7,697 nt of DNA. Origin: Streptococcus oralis. GTDB taxonomy: Bacteria > Bacillota > Bacilli > Lactobacillales > Streptococcaceae. The stretch is from contig CAJPKC010000052.1 in NCBI GenBank assembly GCA_905370255.1, forward strand, positions 1 to 7,697. The letters run 5' to 3'. Each line of letters starts with the position of its first letter. Within the stretch, counting starts at the first letter, position 1. Positions 7,531-7,697 of the stretch are shown here, in pieces. The notes under the pieces are model-generated. The model did not search any database. It saw nothing but the letters and a program-made list of their open reading frames with translations, and was not told the DNA's origin. The translations under genes were made by a program, and so were the position numbers.

Positions 7531-7558
7531 TTGACAAGATTCTAAAAGTAGGTATAAT
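7531..7558 (+). promoter_or_regulatory. Strong sigma-A promoter for tRNA-Glu (and probably the rRNA operon)
   Basis: A perfect -35 TTGACA (7531-7536) is followed by a 16-bp spacer and a perfect -10 TATAAT (7553-7558). Transcription should start near 7565, about 15 nt before the tRNA. This is the best promoter in the window and matches what is expected for a growth-rate-regulated stable-RNA gene. Confidence 0.92.
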
Positions 7559-7579
7559 AGAAAGAGTTGAAAAAGCTCA

Positions 7580-7651
7580 GGTCCGTTGGTCAAGGGGTTA
7601 AGACACCGCCTTTTCACGGCGGTAACACGGGTTCGAATCCCGTACGGACTA
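7580..7651 (+). tRNA. tRNA-Glu (anticodon UUC)
   Basis: This 72-nt gene folds fully. The acceptor stem is GGTCCGT (7580-7586) with ACGGACT (7644-7650), where the first pair is a G-U wobble. The anticodon stem CCGCC/GGCGG (7606-7610 and 7618-7622) encloses loop TTTTCAC with anticodon TTC at 7613-7615. The T-stem ACGGG/CCCGT (7627-7631 and 7639-7643) encloses TTCGAAT. The discriminator is A7651. CCA is not encoded and must be added by the nucleotidyltransferase. It is driven by the promoter at 7531-7558. No terminator follows within the window, suggesting read-through into a following stable-RNA gene. Confidence 0.97.
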
Positions 7652-7697
7652 TGGGTGTATCGCGGTTGATGGAAATAGGAATTAAAAAAAGTTAAAA
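7652..7697 (+). other. AT-rich leader after tRNA-Glu, probably leading to an rRNA operon outside the window
   Basis: These 46 bases contain no terminator, ORF or start of 16S rRNA that I can recognise. They end in an A-rich stretch (AAAAAAAGTTAAAA), which could be the upstream part of another rRNA promoter. In mitis-group streptococci a tRNA-Glu gene stands directly before a 16S-23S-5S operon, so this is the likely continuation. Confidence 0.4.

Noticed and set aside
1..7697. CRISPR arrays, insertion sequences, phage genes, toxin-antitoxin pairs or defence genes
   Set aside because: No direct-repeat array, transposase, terminal inverted repeat or unusual gene was seen. Nearly all of the sequence is explained by housekeeping genes.

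Overview
The window is a low-GC Firmicute chromosome segment. Protein sequences and gene order point to a Streptococcus of the mitis group, a close relative of S. pneumoniae; this is judged from remembered family sequences, not from a search. The order mfd - S4-domain protein - divIC - (small ORF) - serine-hydrolase-like protein - tilS - hpt - ftsH - tRNA-Glu is the origin-proximal block of streptococci. Its backbone (mfd, yabO, divIC, tilS, hprT, ftsH) is shared with Bacillus. All genes are on the + strand and packed tightly.

Layout. Positions 1-1538 hold the C-terminal 511 codons of mfd, whose 5' part lies outside the window. A short gap (1539-1603) carries an extended -10 promoter. A compact cluster follows: rqcP/yabO (1604-1870), divIC (1863-2231), a 40-codon ORF (2238-2360), a secreted class A beta-lactamase-fold protein (2353-3621) and tilS (3618-4895). 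Three of the four junctions in it overlap (8, 8 and 4 nt), so translation is probably coupled. The fourth gap is 6 nt. An internal promoter in the end of tilS (4830-4858) can drive hpt (4900-5442) and ftsH (5459-7417). A strong intrinsic terminator (7438-7470) closes this unit. A new stable-RNA promoter (7531-7558), preceded by helically phased A-tracts, then drives tRNA-Glu(UUC) (7580-7651). The last 46 bases look like the leader of a following transcript, probably 16S rRNA, which is not in the window.

How the genes fit together. The block mixes housekeeping functions: transcription-coupled repair (Mfd), ribosome quality control (RqcP), septum assembly (DivIC), a surface penicillin-binding-like protein, tRNA-Ile2 lysidine formation (TilS), purine salvage (Hpt) and membrane proteolysis (FtsH). 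A near-perfect ParB-binding parS site lies inside tilS (4640-4655), which fits an origin-proximal position.

No new defence, mobile or biosynthetic system is visible. The items most worth a second look are the parS site inside tilS, the serine-hydrolase-like protein without an obvious deacylation glutamate, the tiny conserved-looking ORF, and the lack of comX between ftsH and tRNA-Glu, where pneumococci carry it.
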